Shown piece by piece: positions 6,795 through 18,200 of a DNA stretch of 23,825 nucleotides. The notes below the pieces were generated by a model. The model had not been told where the DNA came from, searched no databases, and worked only from the letters and a program-made list of their open reading frames with translations. The position numbers and the translations under genes are program-made. Positions within the stretch are counted from its first letter, which is position 1. Each line of letters opens with the position of its first letter. Source of the stretch: a virus; IMG/VR virus record IMGVR_UViG_3300017719_004545, positions 1 through 23,825 of that record. One strand, 5' to 3'.

Positions 6795-7502
6795 TTATAC
6801 AGATGGTAAGAAGCCTAAGTCAATTGTTAAATCAGTTCTTTCAGGATCAATTGGTCCTAAATCAATATCTGTATTTTTAACAATAAAATCAAGTGCGCTT
6901 CCGTAAGTATTACGCATTCCGCCAAAATCAAATCCTGAAAGGTACGGTCCAAATTCTCTTATGTCAAATCCATAAACTAGACCTTGAAATGCACCTGAAA
7001 CAGTGTTAGCCGTAATTGTACCAGCATTAGTAATATCATTGCCGTTAGCATTTAAATTAGCAGTTAGTGTTGGGCTACTATCTCTTGAAACAATATTACT
7101 TGTATCAAGATCTATAGTAAGTGTTTGTGAAGCAATTGATGTAGTTAATCCGTTACCACCATTAAAGTTTACACTTTGCCCTGGTGCTACAGTTAAGCTA
7201 CCATTATCACTTATCATTAGAAGTTGTTCAAGAGCATTGTCAACATCTAATGTTAGTGTAGTTGCTGTTGGAGTTAATGTAACATTTGTACCTGCTATTA
7301 ATTTTTTAAATTGTGCAGTATTATTATCTTTCCCTGCAAAAACTCCTTGTCCAACTGACCCAACATTTTCAAATTGTGTTGTTTCAATTACTCGTAAGTC
7401 AAGTTCTTCAAAGTTATCATTTACTTTAATAAAAGCCTCACGAAGTGCATCGCCTGTGCCGTCGTTTGCTATTGTTCCTGTATTAATATATTCAATGGCC
7501 AT
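6795..7502 (-). CDS. Tail-fibre-like structural protein, 235 aa
   Basis: Residues 8-37 contain NDGTGDALREAFIKVNDNFEEL, nearly the same module that opens the 3152-aa protein, so both probably use it for attachment or trimerisation. The middle is built of short Thr/Asn/Ala-rich beta strands (TLTANLNANGNDITNAGTIT) typical of trimeric fibre shafts. The C-terminal 60 residues, from GLVYGFDIREFGPYLSGFDF, form a different, aromatic-rich domain that could be the tip. The gene lies 11 nt after the 577-aa gene, with CGGAGA as ribosome site and no promoter-like octamer in the gap, so it is probably co-transcribed with that gene. No enzymatic motif is seen. Confidence 0.75.
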   Translation of the reverse strand: MAIEYINTGTIANDGTGDALREAFIKVNDNFEELDLRVIETTQFENVGSVGQGVFAGKDNNTAQFKKLIAGTNVTLTPTATTLTLDVDNALEQLLMISDNGSLTVAPGQSVNFNGGNGLTTSIASQTLTIDLDTSNIVSRDSSPTLTANLNANGNDITNAGTITANTVSGAFQGLVYGFDIREFGPYLSGFDFGGMRNTYGSALDFIVKNTDIDLGPIDPERTDLTIDLGFLPSV

Positions 7503-7513
7503 TTATGTCTCCG

Positions 7514-9247
7514 TTATGGTGCAGGTCTGTTAGGATCTGTACTATCATTGTTTTTAAAGTTTGTTATCCATGCAACTAGTCTATCGATAGCGTCTTGTAC
7601 ATTATCGGGCGGAGTTCCCTCCCAGTCAGTATTATCATCTGGTGTATAAGAAATACTAGGACTTAGTAATCCTGAAATTGTTGAATTACTAAATGAAATG
7701 CTAGTTAAGTCCGATAAGTCTAATGTTGTACTATTTGTAACTGTAACAGTATTGGTACCATTACCTATTGTAATGTTGCCTGAACTTCCGTTACCAATTA
7801 CAATAGCATCACCTGCTGTTGATATTTCAACAGGTGCTTCGCCTCCTAATACTACACCACTAGTATTAGTTACTACAAGTCCTCCACCTGCTCCACTGGT
7901 TCTTTGTAATTTTGCACCAGTTGAATTAACTGTAAGACTATAGCTACCTTGATTAACTATTGCTTCAGTTGAGTCAATCTTACCTGTAATTTTATTATTG
8001 ATACCATCAACTAACGGTGTACTATCATCGCCGAAAACACTACCAACAAAGTTACCTTCAACACTAAGTCCTGTAACTGTTGATGCTGTAAAGTCAACTG
8101 GTCCTGAGAATGTAATGTTTCCTGAACTAGTACTAAGTGCTAAATCGTTAGTAGCCGCAATCGTAATACCTTGTGTGCCTGCTAGTTGTATACTAGTTGC
8201 ATTTGGTACACTTAACGGGCCTGCTGGCAACAGCGTAATTCCTGCATCACCAGTTATTGATACTACCTGTCCAGGTACGCTATTTTGTAAGTTACCTTTT
8301 ATTAATACTGAATTCAATTCATTAGTATTAACTTTATCTGCAGTTACAGATCTGTTTATACCGTCAACAATAACTGAACTATCGTCAGCAAACACACTAC
8401 CAGTTAAATCACCTGTAACTTGGTTAAGTGTTAATCCTGTAACAGTTGCTAACCCAAAGTTAACATCTCCTTGAAAACGTAATTCGTCTACATCGTATAT
8501 AGTTGTACCTGATACTGTGTTAAGTAAATTAAAACTAGTTGACTGTATAGCTATATATGTGTCGGTTTGTATAGATAACTGTGTTTCAGCATTAATAGAT
8601 AAATCGTCAGTTGATAAAATCCCATTAACTGTAAGTATGTCGGTGTTTACTTTATTAGAAAATAATCTGTTATTTAAATGATCCAGCATCAATGAACTGT
8701 CATCAGCAAACACACTACCTTGCAAATCACCAGTGTTGCTAACTTCAACAGTTAATGTTCCGCCGTTAATTTGTTCATTAGTAACATAGTTTGGTACACC
8801 AGTTAAATCGCTAAATGCTCCTGTAGTAGCAATTGTTGCTAATCCAGTAACTTGTCCTGGTATAATATTAATCTGTGCATTAGTAACAAAATTTGTATCA
8901 TTTGTTAGCTGACTTAAACTAGTTGCTATTACTGGCTTACCAGTAATGTCTGCCCAGTTACTCGAAACACTGCTTGGCAAATTTGTCAAGTCATTGTAAT
9001 CACCGCTGAATAAAGCAGGTTTATTAGTTAAGTCATTATAGTTATTTGACGTAGCTACTGTTCCTAGTGCCTGTCCTCCAACTGTTAATGATCCTGCTAC
9101 AACACTACCAGCATTTACTGATCCTGTTGCAGTCATATTAACTGCATTTACTATACTACTGCCAGTTAAGTCTAAGTTGTCCGTGGTGCTTAGTTCCTGT
9201 AAACTTTTACCAGTTGTATCATAAACTAAAGGAAATTTATTTGCCAT
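7514..9247 (-). CDS. Repeat-rich tail-fibre-like protein, 577 aa
   Basis: Residues about 60-160 carry tandem units of roughly 14 residues with a DLTNKP/DLTGxP/QLTNDT core, such as YNDLTNKPALFSG and NWADITGKPVIAT. This repeat is familiar from phage fibre shafts. Further on, the unit GDLxGSVFADDSS...VDGxNxxxxxxKVNT occurs three times, near residues 172, 277 and 396, about 105-120 residues apart. The intervening sequence consists of short beta-forming stretches, and the C-terminus (DNVQDAIDRLVAWITNF) is helical. The whole is Ser/Thr/Asn-rich with very few Lys or Arg, as expected for a beta-helical extracellular fibre. ATG at 9247 has a CGATAAATA element 23 nt upstream. It sits just downstream of the giant fibre gene. 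Which tail part it forms is not known. Confidence 0.78.
   Translation of the reverse strand: MANKFPLVYDTTGKSLQELSTTDNLDLTGSSIVNAVNMTATGSVNAGSVVAGSLTVGGQALGTVATSNNYNDLTNKPALFSGDYNDLTNLPSSVSSNWADITGKPVIATSLSQLTNDTNFVTNAQINIIPGQVTGLATIATTGAFSDLTGVPNYVTNEQINGGTLTVEVSNTGDLQGSVFADDSSLMLDHLNNRLFSNKVNTDILTVNGILSTDDLSINAETQLSIQTDTYIAIQSTSFNLLNTVSGTTIYDVDELRFQGDVNFGLATVTGLTLNQVTGDLTGSVFADDSSVIVDGINRSVTADKVNTNELNSVLIKGNLQNSVPGQVVSITGDAGITLLPAGPLSVPNATSIQLAGTQGITIAATNDLALSTSSGNITFSGPVDFTASTVTGLSVEGNFVGSVFGDDSTPLVDGINNKITGKIDSTEAIVNQGSYSLTVNSTGAKLQRTSGAGGGLVVTNTSGVVLGGEAPVEISTAGDAIVIGNGSSGNITIGNGTNTVTVTNSTTLDLSDLTSISFSNSTISGLLSPSISYTPDDNTDWEGTPPDNVQDAIDRLVAWITNFKNNDSTDPNRPAP
7998..8735 (-). repeat. Three internal GSVFADDSS-type repeats in the 577-aa fibre gene
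   Basis: Three diverged coding repeats translate as GSVFADDSSLMLDHLNN (about 8679-8734), GSVFADDSSVIVDGINR (about 8355-8417) and GSVFGDDSTPLVDGINN (about 8004-8060). Each is followed by a K(V/I)(N/D) segment. The spacing is 105 to 120 residues. They probably represent duplicated beta-structured shaft domains. Confidence 0.65.
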
Positions 9248-9270
9248 TTTTGATGTAATCCTATTTTATG

Positions 9271-9279
9271 TATTTATCG
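9271..9279 (-). promoter_or_regulatory. Late-type promoter element CGATAAATA
   Basis: The minus strand reads CGATAAATA in the 35-nt gap between the giant fibre gene and the 577-aa gene, ending 23 nt before the ATG at 9247. It is identical to the copies before the 943-aa gene and hesB. Confidence 0.75.
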
Positions 9280-9282
9280 TAA

Positions 9283-12200
9283 TTATGATTTGCCTACCAA
9301 TACTTCAACAAACCCTCTTTCACTGTCGTCTTTAGATGCTACTGCCTTACCAATTATAGTACCGTATGATGGATTATTATCTACCATTGCATACCCTGGA
9401 ATTGCACTTGATACAAGTATGTCGCCTTTAGCAACCGTTCCAATTACTTTACACGGAACACGACCTGCTAGTGCAACACCAGTTATATAATCACCTTCTA
9501 GATCACTATTCATTAAGTGTGCTGGATTAGTTGTTACAACACCAGCTACTCTATGATCTCCTTTTTTATCAGTTAGTGTAACTTCAGCTTCGCCGCCTAA
9601 GACAATAACTGTACCTGGTTCGTAGTCTGCATCACCTAAGTAGTTTTCTGCTAAGTCAGCATATTTTGCTGTAGTTGCTGTACCACTAAATGTTCCGCCG
9701 TATACTGTGCCCCACGCTTTTGTTGAACTACCTAAGTTACGGGTACTTCCGTCTGGAATAAACGAACTATCAACGACACAATTAAATGATAATGTGTCAG
9801 ATGCATTATTACCAATGTCAACATCACCTTTTAGTGTACTAGTACCGTCAACTGTTAAGTTACCGCCAGTAATAATATTACTGTTTGCACTAATAGCACC
9901 TGCACTACTAATTGTAACACCTGTGCTGCCATAGCCGCCGCCAAATGTTGCGCTGGTTTGAACACTTAAACTAGAGTTTGTACTAATTGAACTAGTAACA
10001 CCTAGTGTACCTCCAACGGTTGTATTACCATTTGATCCTGACACATTAAACAAGTTAGCACTGTCTGCGCTATTTCTAACTCTAATGTCGCCGCCAATAG
10101 TTTCAATTAAACTTCCGCCACTTACGTTTAGTTCTCCGCTAACTGTCATTGCATTGTTAACAGTCATTGTACTCGACGATACTATTAATTGTTCAGCACC
10201 GCTTGTAATTAATGATATTACGTCAGCTGCAGAATTATCAAATCCAGTTCCTGCACCAATTGATATACCAGTTGAACCAGCTCCTTTTTCTTCGCCTGCC
10301 TCAATGAATGATGTGTAAATCCATCGTGCTGCAAGTGCAGATTGTTCTTCAGATGAGCCGCCAGCGCCGTAAATAGTATTATCATAAAAATTACTATTAC
10401 CTGCATTAATATTTGTGTCGCCGACTCTTACTCTACCACCTGTGTCTATAGTTGGAGCCGTTGCGCCACTTGATGATAAAATCTTACCACCAGTAAGTGT
10501 TGAGAATGTTAATGTCCCTCCACTTTCAGAAAGCACAGTGTTTGTACTTGACCCACCTAATATAAGTGATTCTACTTGTAGTCCACCAGTTGATGTTCTT
10601 CTTGCAATACTATTGTTAGCATTACCTATACTAATTGGCACACTTCCGTATATACCGTCATCTAATCTTACTAATGCATCTCCTAAAAGAGATATACCTG
10701 TATTAACTGATGTAACATTGCCAAGTACACCAGCGACACTAGCCGTAACCGATCCGTTTGAAAAGTTAGCAGGGTTACTGTTGTTTACATTAATAGCATC
10801 AATAACATATATCGAAGTTTCACCAAACACTGTACCTTGTACAGTACCTTGAACATTGCCTTGAGTAATTGTTTCACCGTTAGTTACTGATACTTCAGCC
10901 CCAAAGTTAAGTCTTTGTCCTGAAATCTCAACAATAGTACTACCTGTAAAGTCTTTATCTTCAACTGCATCACCTTGTTTAACTATATCTGTAAATGGTA
11001 TTAATGATGCATCACCATTACCAGCTAATGATCTACCAATTACTGTATCAGTAGTTATTGGTGCTAAATCAGTTAAAGTTATTGATCTAGGCAACAAGCC
11101 AATAAAGCCTGATACTTTTATCGATGAACACTGTACACCTAACGATGTAAGTGGACCTTCTTGCCCATCTGTAAATACTGTTTTTTGTAATATTGTTGAG
11201 CTCGATATAAACTTATCGTTTGTTCTAATTTTAACAAGTACACTTGCAGTAACATTACTAACTACTTCGCCAAATAATGCACCTTGATATACATAATCTC
11301 CTGCTTGTAAAGTAACGTTGCCACTTACTGTAAGTTCATATTCTTCAGTAAAGTGATTAGCATCAAATGCCGCAAGTCCTCTAGATGATTGCCCTATCGC
11401 ATCGCCTTGTGATCCAAGTAAAGTTGCACTACTATCAAGTACACTTGTTCTTTCAAGTAGTAATTTACTTTGTACAATACTTGCTGAAGCATTAACATCA
11501 GCGTTTTCAACAACACCTGCTCTCAATTGAATGTCGTATTCTGCAATTGATCCTGCAAGTGATCCGTTTAAGGTATTTGGATCTCGAGTAAGTGCAAATG
11601 ATACATCACTATCATTACTATTTGAAGCATTACCAATTTCGTCAAATGGTCCACGCAACACTGTTGCACTTACATCTGCTTTACCGCCGGTTCCTTCAAG
11701 TTGTTCAAGTCCAAAATCTGGTCCAGATGTTAGTTGATATGTGATTATCCAAATATTGTTTCCAGGCTCATTTTCACCTACAACATTGTCTGTTGTTTGT
11801 ACAATATCTTTAATAATAGCAGTTGTAGTGTTACTTGAATTTTCAATAGTATCTCCTACTACAAAAGTATCAGTTCCTGAAGCATCATCAGGAACAGTAA
11901 TTAATACTTTTCTAAGTCCTGTATATGCAAGCAAGTCACCAACTGCAATGTCGTTCTTACTACTTTCACGTAATACGTCCCAATTGTCTTGTCCTAACAC
12001 ACCGGCATCAACATAACCTTTAGTAGCTACATCTGAACCACTTGTTGGAGTACCAACGTTTTCAATTTTGTTACTACCCATCTGTAAGTCAGCTTCCATA
12101 GCAACTGACCCTGAAGAAGTTACAAATTTTGGACCAATGGTGTTTGACACTGGAGCATCGTTTTTGTCTCTGCCTAATCGTTTGTTAATATATCCTACAA

Positions 12201-15200
12201 CAGCTTTTTCTACTGGAACTGCTGTATCAGACTCGTCAGCCATTGTGTCATCAATTGAGAACTCATCAACTGATACACCTTTCTTAAAGCCTAACTCAGT
12301 GGCACCTGTAATACCAATTTCACCTGAGAAACTAATTGAACCTTGTGCTTGGTCAACTGCAAAGAATTGTCCTACACGGAAGAAACCGTATTGGTCTGTA
12401 CTCATCCAGAACACTCGTCCTTTACGTCTTTCCCAAACTTGAGCTGATGTTGCTGTAGGTGAGTCACTGTAATACGGTGCAAAGTTTAATCCGTCAACTG
12501 GATCACCTAAAATAACATTTGGATAGTTTGAATCGTTAAATGATCCTGTACCAATTTGTGTAAAGTCGTGTCCTGTTGCACGACATAATGAAATACTAAC
12601 TGTAATTTCACCTGTACTATCAACTGGCAACCCTGCGAATAATGTTCTGTCTTCAGTAAATGCACTAGCTATACCTGTACCACCTGACGTAAGGTCAGTT
12701 ACTGGCATTTCGTCAATTAATAATGTAGAAGATCCGCCTCCGTTATCTGTAATACCAACAATTTGGTGTGTTCTACCTGCGTATGCAAAAATCATACCAC
12801 CTGCATAACCTGTTACACTACTACCACTAGGTATTGTTTGAGGACCAGTTTCAATTCCGTCTGCTACAATATCCATAAGTGTTCCAGCAGTTGTAGCTGT
12901 TCCTGATTCTGCATTACCACCACTAGTGCTTTGTGTAACACCGTTTGAATTAATAGCAGTCCATGAAGACTTTGTTAAGATATACTGTGTTAGTATTTCT
13001 TTTGCTTTGTCAATCGCTTGTACTGTTTCTGAATCTTGGTTTGCTGGTAACTGTAGTACTGCACCTACATAATACTTGTTTGCATTTTGTACTGTACTTG
13101 CATTACCGCCATATCTTAAATCCATTGCAATACCACGGACAATTAAGCCAACGTCTCTATAACATTTACGCTGATTATAAGAGCCAGTTACAATATTATT
13201 AGCATTAATCCATGCAACAACTTCTTCTTGTACAAATCTTAGATTGTTAGCAATTAAGTTATATGCATTAGGATTTGATGTTGCAGGGTTTTGACTACCG
13301 TAAATATCTCTTGTTAATCGTGCTAACTCACTTGCATCAACTTCACCAACATTGGCATCATCTGTACGTATAGCAATATTAAAGTCACCTATAGTATTAC
13401 CGTTGTTACTACCTACATTAGCAAAGTCAACTGGTAGTTCAATATGATCGTATGGAATATTAAATGTAGTTTGTACCGATGCATCACCTAAGTCATCACC
13501 ATAGTTATTAACTCCGCTAAAGGATACAGAGCGATATGTAATATCATCTGTTTCATCAAAGTTAATGGCTGTACTTGGGCGTTCAACAATACCGTCTTTG
13601 TTTCTTACTTTGTCAAATAAGTGTGTTTCAGAATATCTAATTTCAATAAAGTCACCAGCTGATACTGTACCTTGGAGTGCGGAGAAAAAGTCTCCGTTTT
13701 CACCAGCCGGTTTACCTTCAAGCTGTAGTCGATAAACATCATCGCTGTAAACGCCGCCTGTTCCAGATTCTCCAATTATTTTTGATACTGCACTAATTCT
13801 GTAGCGTTTAACTCCTACTGGTACTGCGACACCGTCAATAGTTTGTGTGCCGTGATCAATTTGTATAATTGAGTTTGGTGCTGGCGGAAACTTAAGGTCT
13901 GTTACATAAATTCCAGTATCGGTTATTTCGTTAGTTGGTGATCCAGCGACTGTATATACATAAGACTTAGCCGGTTGCGTCATATCTGTACCGTAAGTAA
14001 CTTGATCTGGAATCTCGTTTGGATCAGCACCTTCAGCAACTAAGCCGAAGTTACCATAACCGTTCGAACCGTTAAGTGATCTAATCTCTGAACCGTTTTT
14101 AGCATAGTATGCAGCTTGACAGTAGTATGTAAACATACTAACCATCTCTGAGAACGCACCGTTGTTAGTTACAAGTCCGTATCCTAAGTCGTTAATTTGT
14201 GTAAAGTCGTTACCAAGCATACTTCTGTTACCAGCTGTTTGTAGGTAAATTGTTCTTGATATTTCTCCTGGATTTTCATCAAATAAGTTTTCGTCGTATC
14301 CTGCACCTTCATTTGAAGTTTTATCAAGATATATTTTACACCAACCATTTGATTGACTGTAATCAGATATTGCGTTAACTTGGAAACGTCTACCTTCTAC
14401 ATAAAATGGACATGGTAGTTGAGGTTGTCTAATAAACAGTCCTTGACCTTCTTCTGAACGTACCCAAATTTCATAGTTGTTAGTTTTACCACTAACGTTG
14501 CCAAGTCCATCTGGATTAATTGTTTCAGGAACATAAACAGGAACGTTACCTGTATATGCATCAACAAACATACCACCGCCGAATATTTTAGAGTTAATAC
14601 TCTTACTAAAGGACGAACCTGTTTGTATGTACGGTGATTTAGTTAGAATTTGTCCATCAGGGTCTAATACTAGTAAGAAGCCACCGTGTCCTTGTACTGT
14701 TACGTTTCTTAAAATAGTTGCATCATTCATCATGAACACATCCATCTCGTCGTTGCGTCTTGGTGGATTATACAATCTATTGAATGCAAAGTTTATTTTT
14801 TCTAATAAGTTCTCTACAACTAAGTCAGTACCATTTTCTGCTGTTCCGTATTTAAAGTCAGGAGCAACATAGTCAACATCTCCTGGAGTTTGTTCTAACA
14901 AGTTAGAAGCATATGCACCGTCAAACAATCTTTCAGCTATTGTACCAATTTGTGTAATAGCTGATTTAGTTGCATTTTCTTGTCCGCTAAATCCACCTGC
15001 GTTGTATTGCTGTACATAACTTGCAAAATATTGTCCTTGTGTTTCAATAGCAAATTCGTCACCGCCAATAGTTAAGTCATCAACAAGTGCATCAACAATT
15101 AATCCAACATCTCTTGCACATTTTGCACTATTAAAAGTAAGTACAGTTTGAGGACTACCGTCGTTGAATGTTATAATCTGTGGTAACAATGCACCAACGT

Positions 15201-18200
15201 TGCCATCAATACTAGATTTAGCATTTAGTCTTGACGCATCTCCACCTGCTAATGTTGGACGATTTTGATTACCAAGTGCAAGTAAGTTATCATTATTAAT
15301 CATATCAAATATTTTGGTAATATATGAATTTAATAGTCCTACTTCAGTTGCCGAAGCTACACTTCCACTTGTAGTTTGTGATTGTCCGTTTCCAGTTGTT
15401 GCTGTTACTGCTTGACCAAGTATAACATCTTCAACTACATCTTTAAGATGTGTTAGTGTTTGTAATGTTTCTGGTCTAGTTGTTAACTCTAATCTAATAA
15501 CATCATCGATATATAAATCCTTACAGAATTCAATAGTTGCATAGTTGCCGCCGTATAGTATATCATGTGTAAGTAAGTCAACAATATTTCTATAATCTCT
15601 AATACGGATTGCTTCATCTAAATATTTTCGAGGAGTTATAGATTTTAAATATGCTAATGCTTCTTGTGCAATAAATTCTTTGTTCTGTTGTAGTTGGAAT
15701 TTAGCTGCTATACTATTAGCACTACTAGTAGGATAATCACTAAAGGTAATTGGTAAAGTAGCACCAATATCAGTGTCCATACTTCCGTTATTAATGATGT
15801 TTATAATTTCATCAAAACTTGCATTTGCAAACGTACCAACATTTGCATATGTTGCTACAATACTCTTTGCTTCAGTTAATGCACCTGCCCATAGATTTTT
15901 TAATGTTGTATCTTTATAGATACTCTTATCTCTTTGGAATTTTAATCCTTGTAATACAGAGTTGTATGTAGTCTGTTGTACTATATCATATGTAATAGCT
16001 GTAAGAATATCTTCTAAGTCTGATTGGAATTGAACTTTATCGTATAAAATATCATTAACATTATTGTTTACATAGTTTACAATTTCTTCTTGTATAAACT
16101 TTCTGTTTTCTTTAAGAATAGCTGCGGCAGAAGTATACCCGCCAGCATTTGTTACTGGAAGACCAACATTTAGATCTGCCTCAGGATTATTTAAATAATG
16201 ACGACCAAAGTGTCCTTGGAATTCTCCTGTTTGGTTATAGAATCTAGCACCTTTTTCTGAAATAGTAATACCATCAAAATATCTGTCACGATACATATAC
16301 GTATCTGCCCATTTAGATTGTGATATTCTATCTTTAGGTTTAACAATAACTCGTCTAAATTCGTCACCCTTAATTGATACGTTTGCTGAAACTTTAATAG
16401 GATAGTCTTCTTCATATTGACCAGATTCTACAAAGATAGTAATTTGTTTTTTGTTAACAAAGTTTCCGTATTCTAAATCTTCTTTAGCAATAAAGTTAAT
16501 TGGCTTTAACAAATGTACTTCGATAACATCATTATTACCACTGACATCAGGGTTAGCAACATCATCTTTAGTATAGTAGTTTACAATTCTACCTTGTGCT
16601 TTTGATATTTTACCAACTAACACTTTTCCTGGAATAATATCTTTGTTACCAGTTTTAGCTTGGTCTGTAGAACTTAACGAGCCTGGATCAACATAAACGT
16701 AATATGTTTTACCAAAGTTAGTAACCTGTCCTGCATTTATACCAGTTGTCATAATTTCTTGGATAAGGGTAAACTTATCAGCAACACCATTTCTTGCTGG
16801 TGCTGTTGCTTGCAAGCCGTCAAATACTTGTTTAGAATCTGTTTGATAAACTTGTCCAACAATACCGCCTGATGCGTATGCAGAAAAGCCTGTACTGTCA
16901 ACAGGTAATGTTAATTCTTTATTTGTGTATAATTCGAATGACGTAGCATCAACATATTTTACATAGTAAAAGTTATCATTAACTTCAGTCATTCCTGCTA
17001 CAGTAGTAAGTTTAATAATGTTTTTATCAACTAGTCCGTGACCGCTTGATGTAGTAACTGTTGCAATATTATCAGAAGTAATATCACTAACTGATGATTG
17101 ATTTAATGGTCTATCTAGTAATACAGCTGCTACAATGTCTGCAGCTTCTTCAACTGAATCAACAGTTTCAACTACTTGTCTAGTAATAGCGATACGACCT
17201 GAGGCACTTGCATAATAACGCTCACCTGCTTTTCTAGTTAAAGAGTTAGCATTAGTTAAAGAGTCACTAAAACTTTTTGCAATATCAAACGAAATACTAT
17301 CAAGTATTAATCCTAAGTCTCTTTCACATAAATCTACATTGTAATCAAAGTCAGGATATTTAAATTCTAAGAATGCTGTTATTTCACGTATAATAAATTC
17401 CCTGTTAGCTAGGATTTTATCTTTAGCAAGTGTAAACTGCGCTAACGAATTATTAAAATCTGCAGAAGTTACAAAAGAATTTGACGTACCATTGTCTGAT
17501 GTAATAGTTTGAAAGTACGGCCCTGGCTCTGCTTCGGATGCTTGAATCATTTCTTCGGCACGTGCCGCCGCAGCGTTAATAGTACGATATGCGTAGTTAT
17601 TTGATGTTCCTTCTTTGCCGGACGGAACGCCACGCATTGAATCGTCGCCTTGTGTACTTACAAATAGATTGTCTTTTGCTGAATAGGATGTATTGTCAAC
17701 ATAAAATTTTGTAGCCGCCTGTAACTCTGGTTTAGAACTTGTTAGTCCTGATAATTCTCCTGGGCTATCATGTAAAATAAGAGGACCAGTCATTTCGTCG
17801 CCTTGACGTCTTACTATGCTCTTACGTGGCATTGCCTGATCAGATAAGTAAAATCCTTCTAAGGAAGCATCGTACCCTGCGTCAACTATTTTATGTGTAT
17901 CGTCTGCAGCAATAATTCCTGTAACATACACTTTATTAAGTTCGGCATCTGCTTGACTTTGTACTTTAGCTTGTTCTTTTGTATTATGTAAACTTAGCTG
18001 GTCAGCACTAGCATAACGTAAATAATATACTTGGTTATTAGTTACACCTGTTGGAGTAGTGTCTTCAGCATTGAATTGGTATGCTATACCGTTAACTGTT
18101 CTATCAAATCCGTGTGACGGAATAACAAGGTTTCCTGATGCATATGAAGCAATAATTAAAGTGTATATTGATTCGTCTACAGGCTCGTCAGTAATACGTA

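Noticed and set aside
7003-7533. 176-aa plus-strand open frame opposite the 235-aa fibre gene
   Set aside because: It lies antisense to a well-supported gene, has no ribosome site, and its composition (Val, Leu, Ser, Pro-rich) is what the complement of Thr/Asn/Gly-rich fibre codons gives.
7998-8474. 158-aa plus-strand open frame opposite the 577-aa fibre gene
   Set aside because: It is the mirror of the GSVFADDSS repeats and shows matching internal repetition; no start signal and no recognisable domain.
10415-10852. 145-aa plus-strand open frame inside the giant fibre gene
   Set aside because: Antisense shadow with low-complexity Pro/Leu/Val content. The minus-strand frame is continuous through it and has fibre-like repeats.
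15509-15520. TATAAATC on the plus strand inside the giant fibre gene as a late promoter
   Set aside because: It matches the octamer imperfectly, faces the wrong way for every neighbouring gene and has no start codon at the usual distance.
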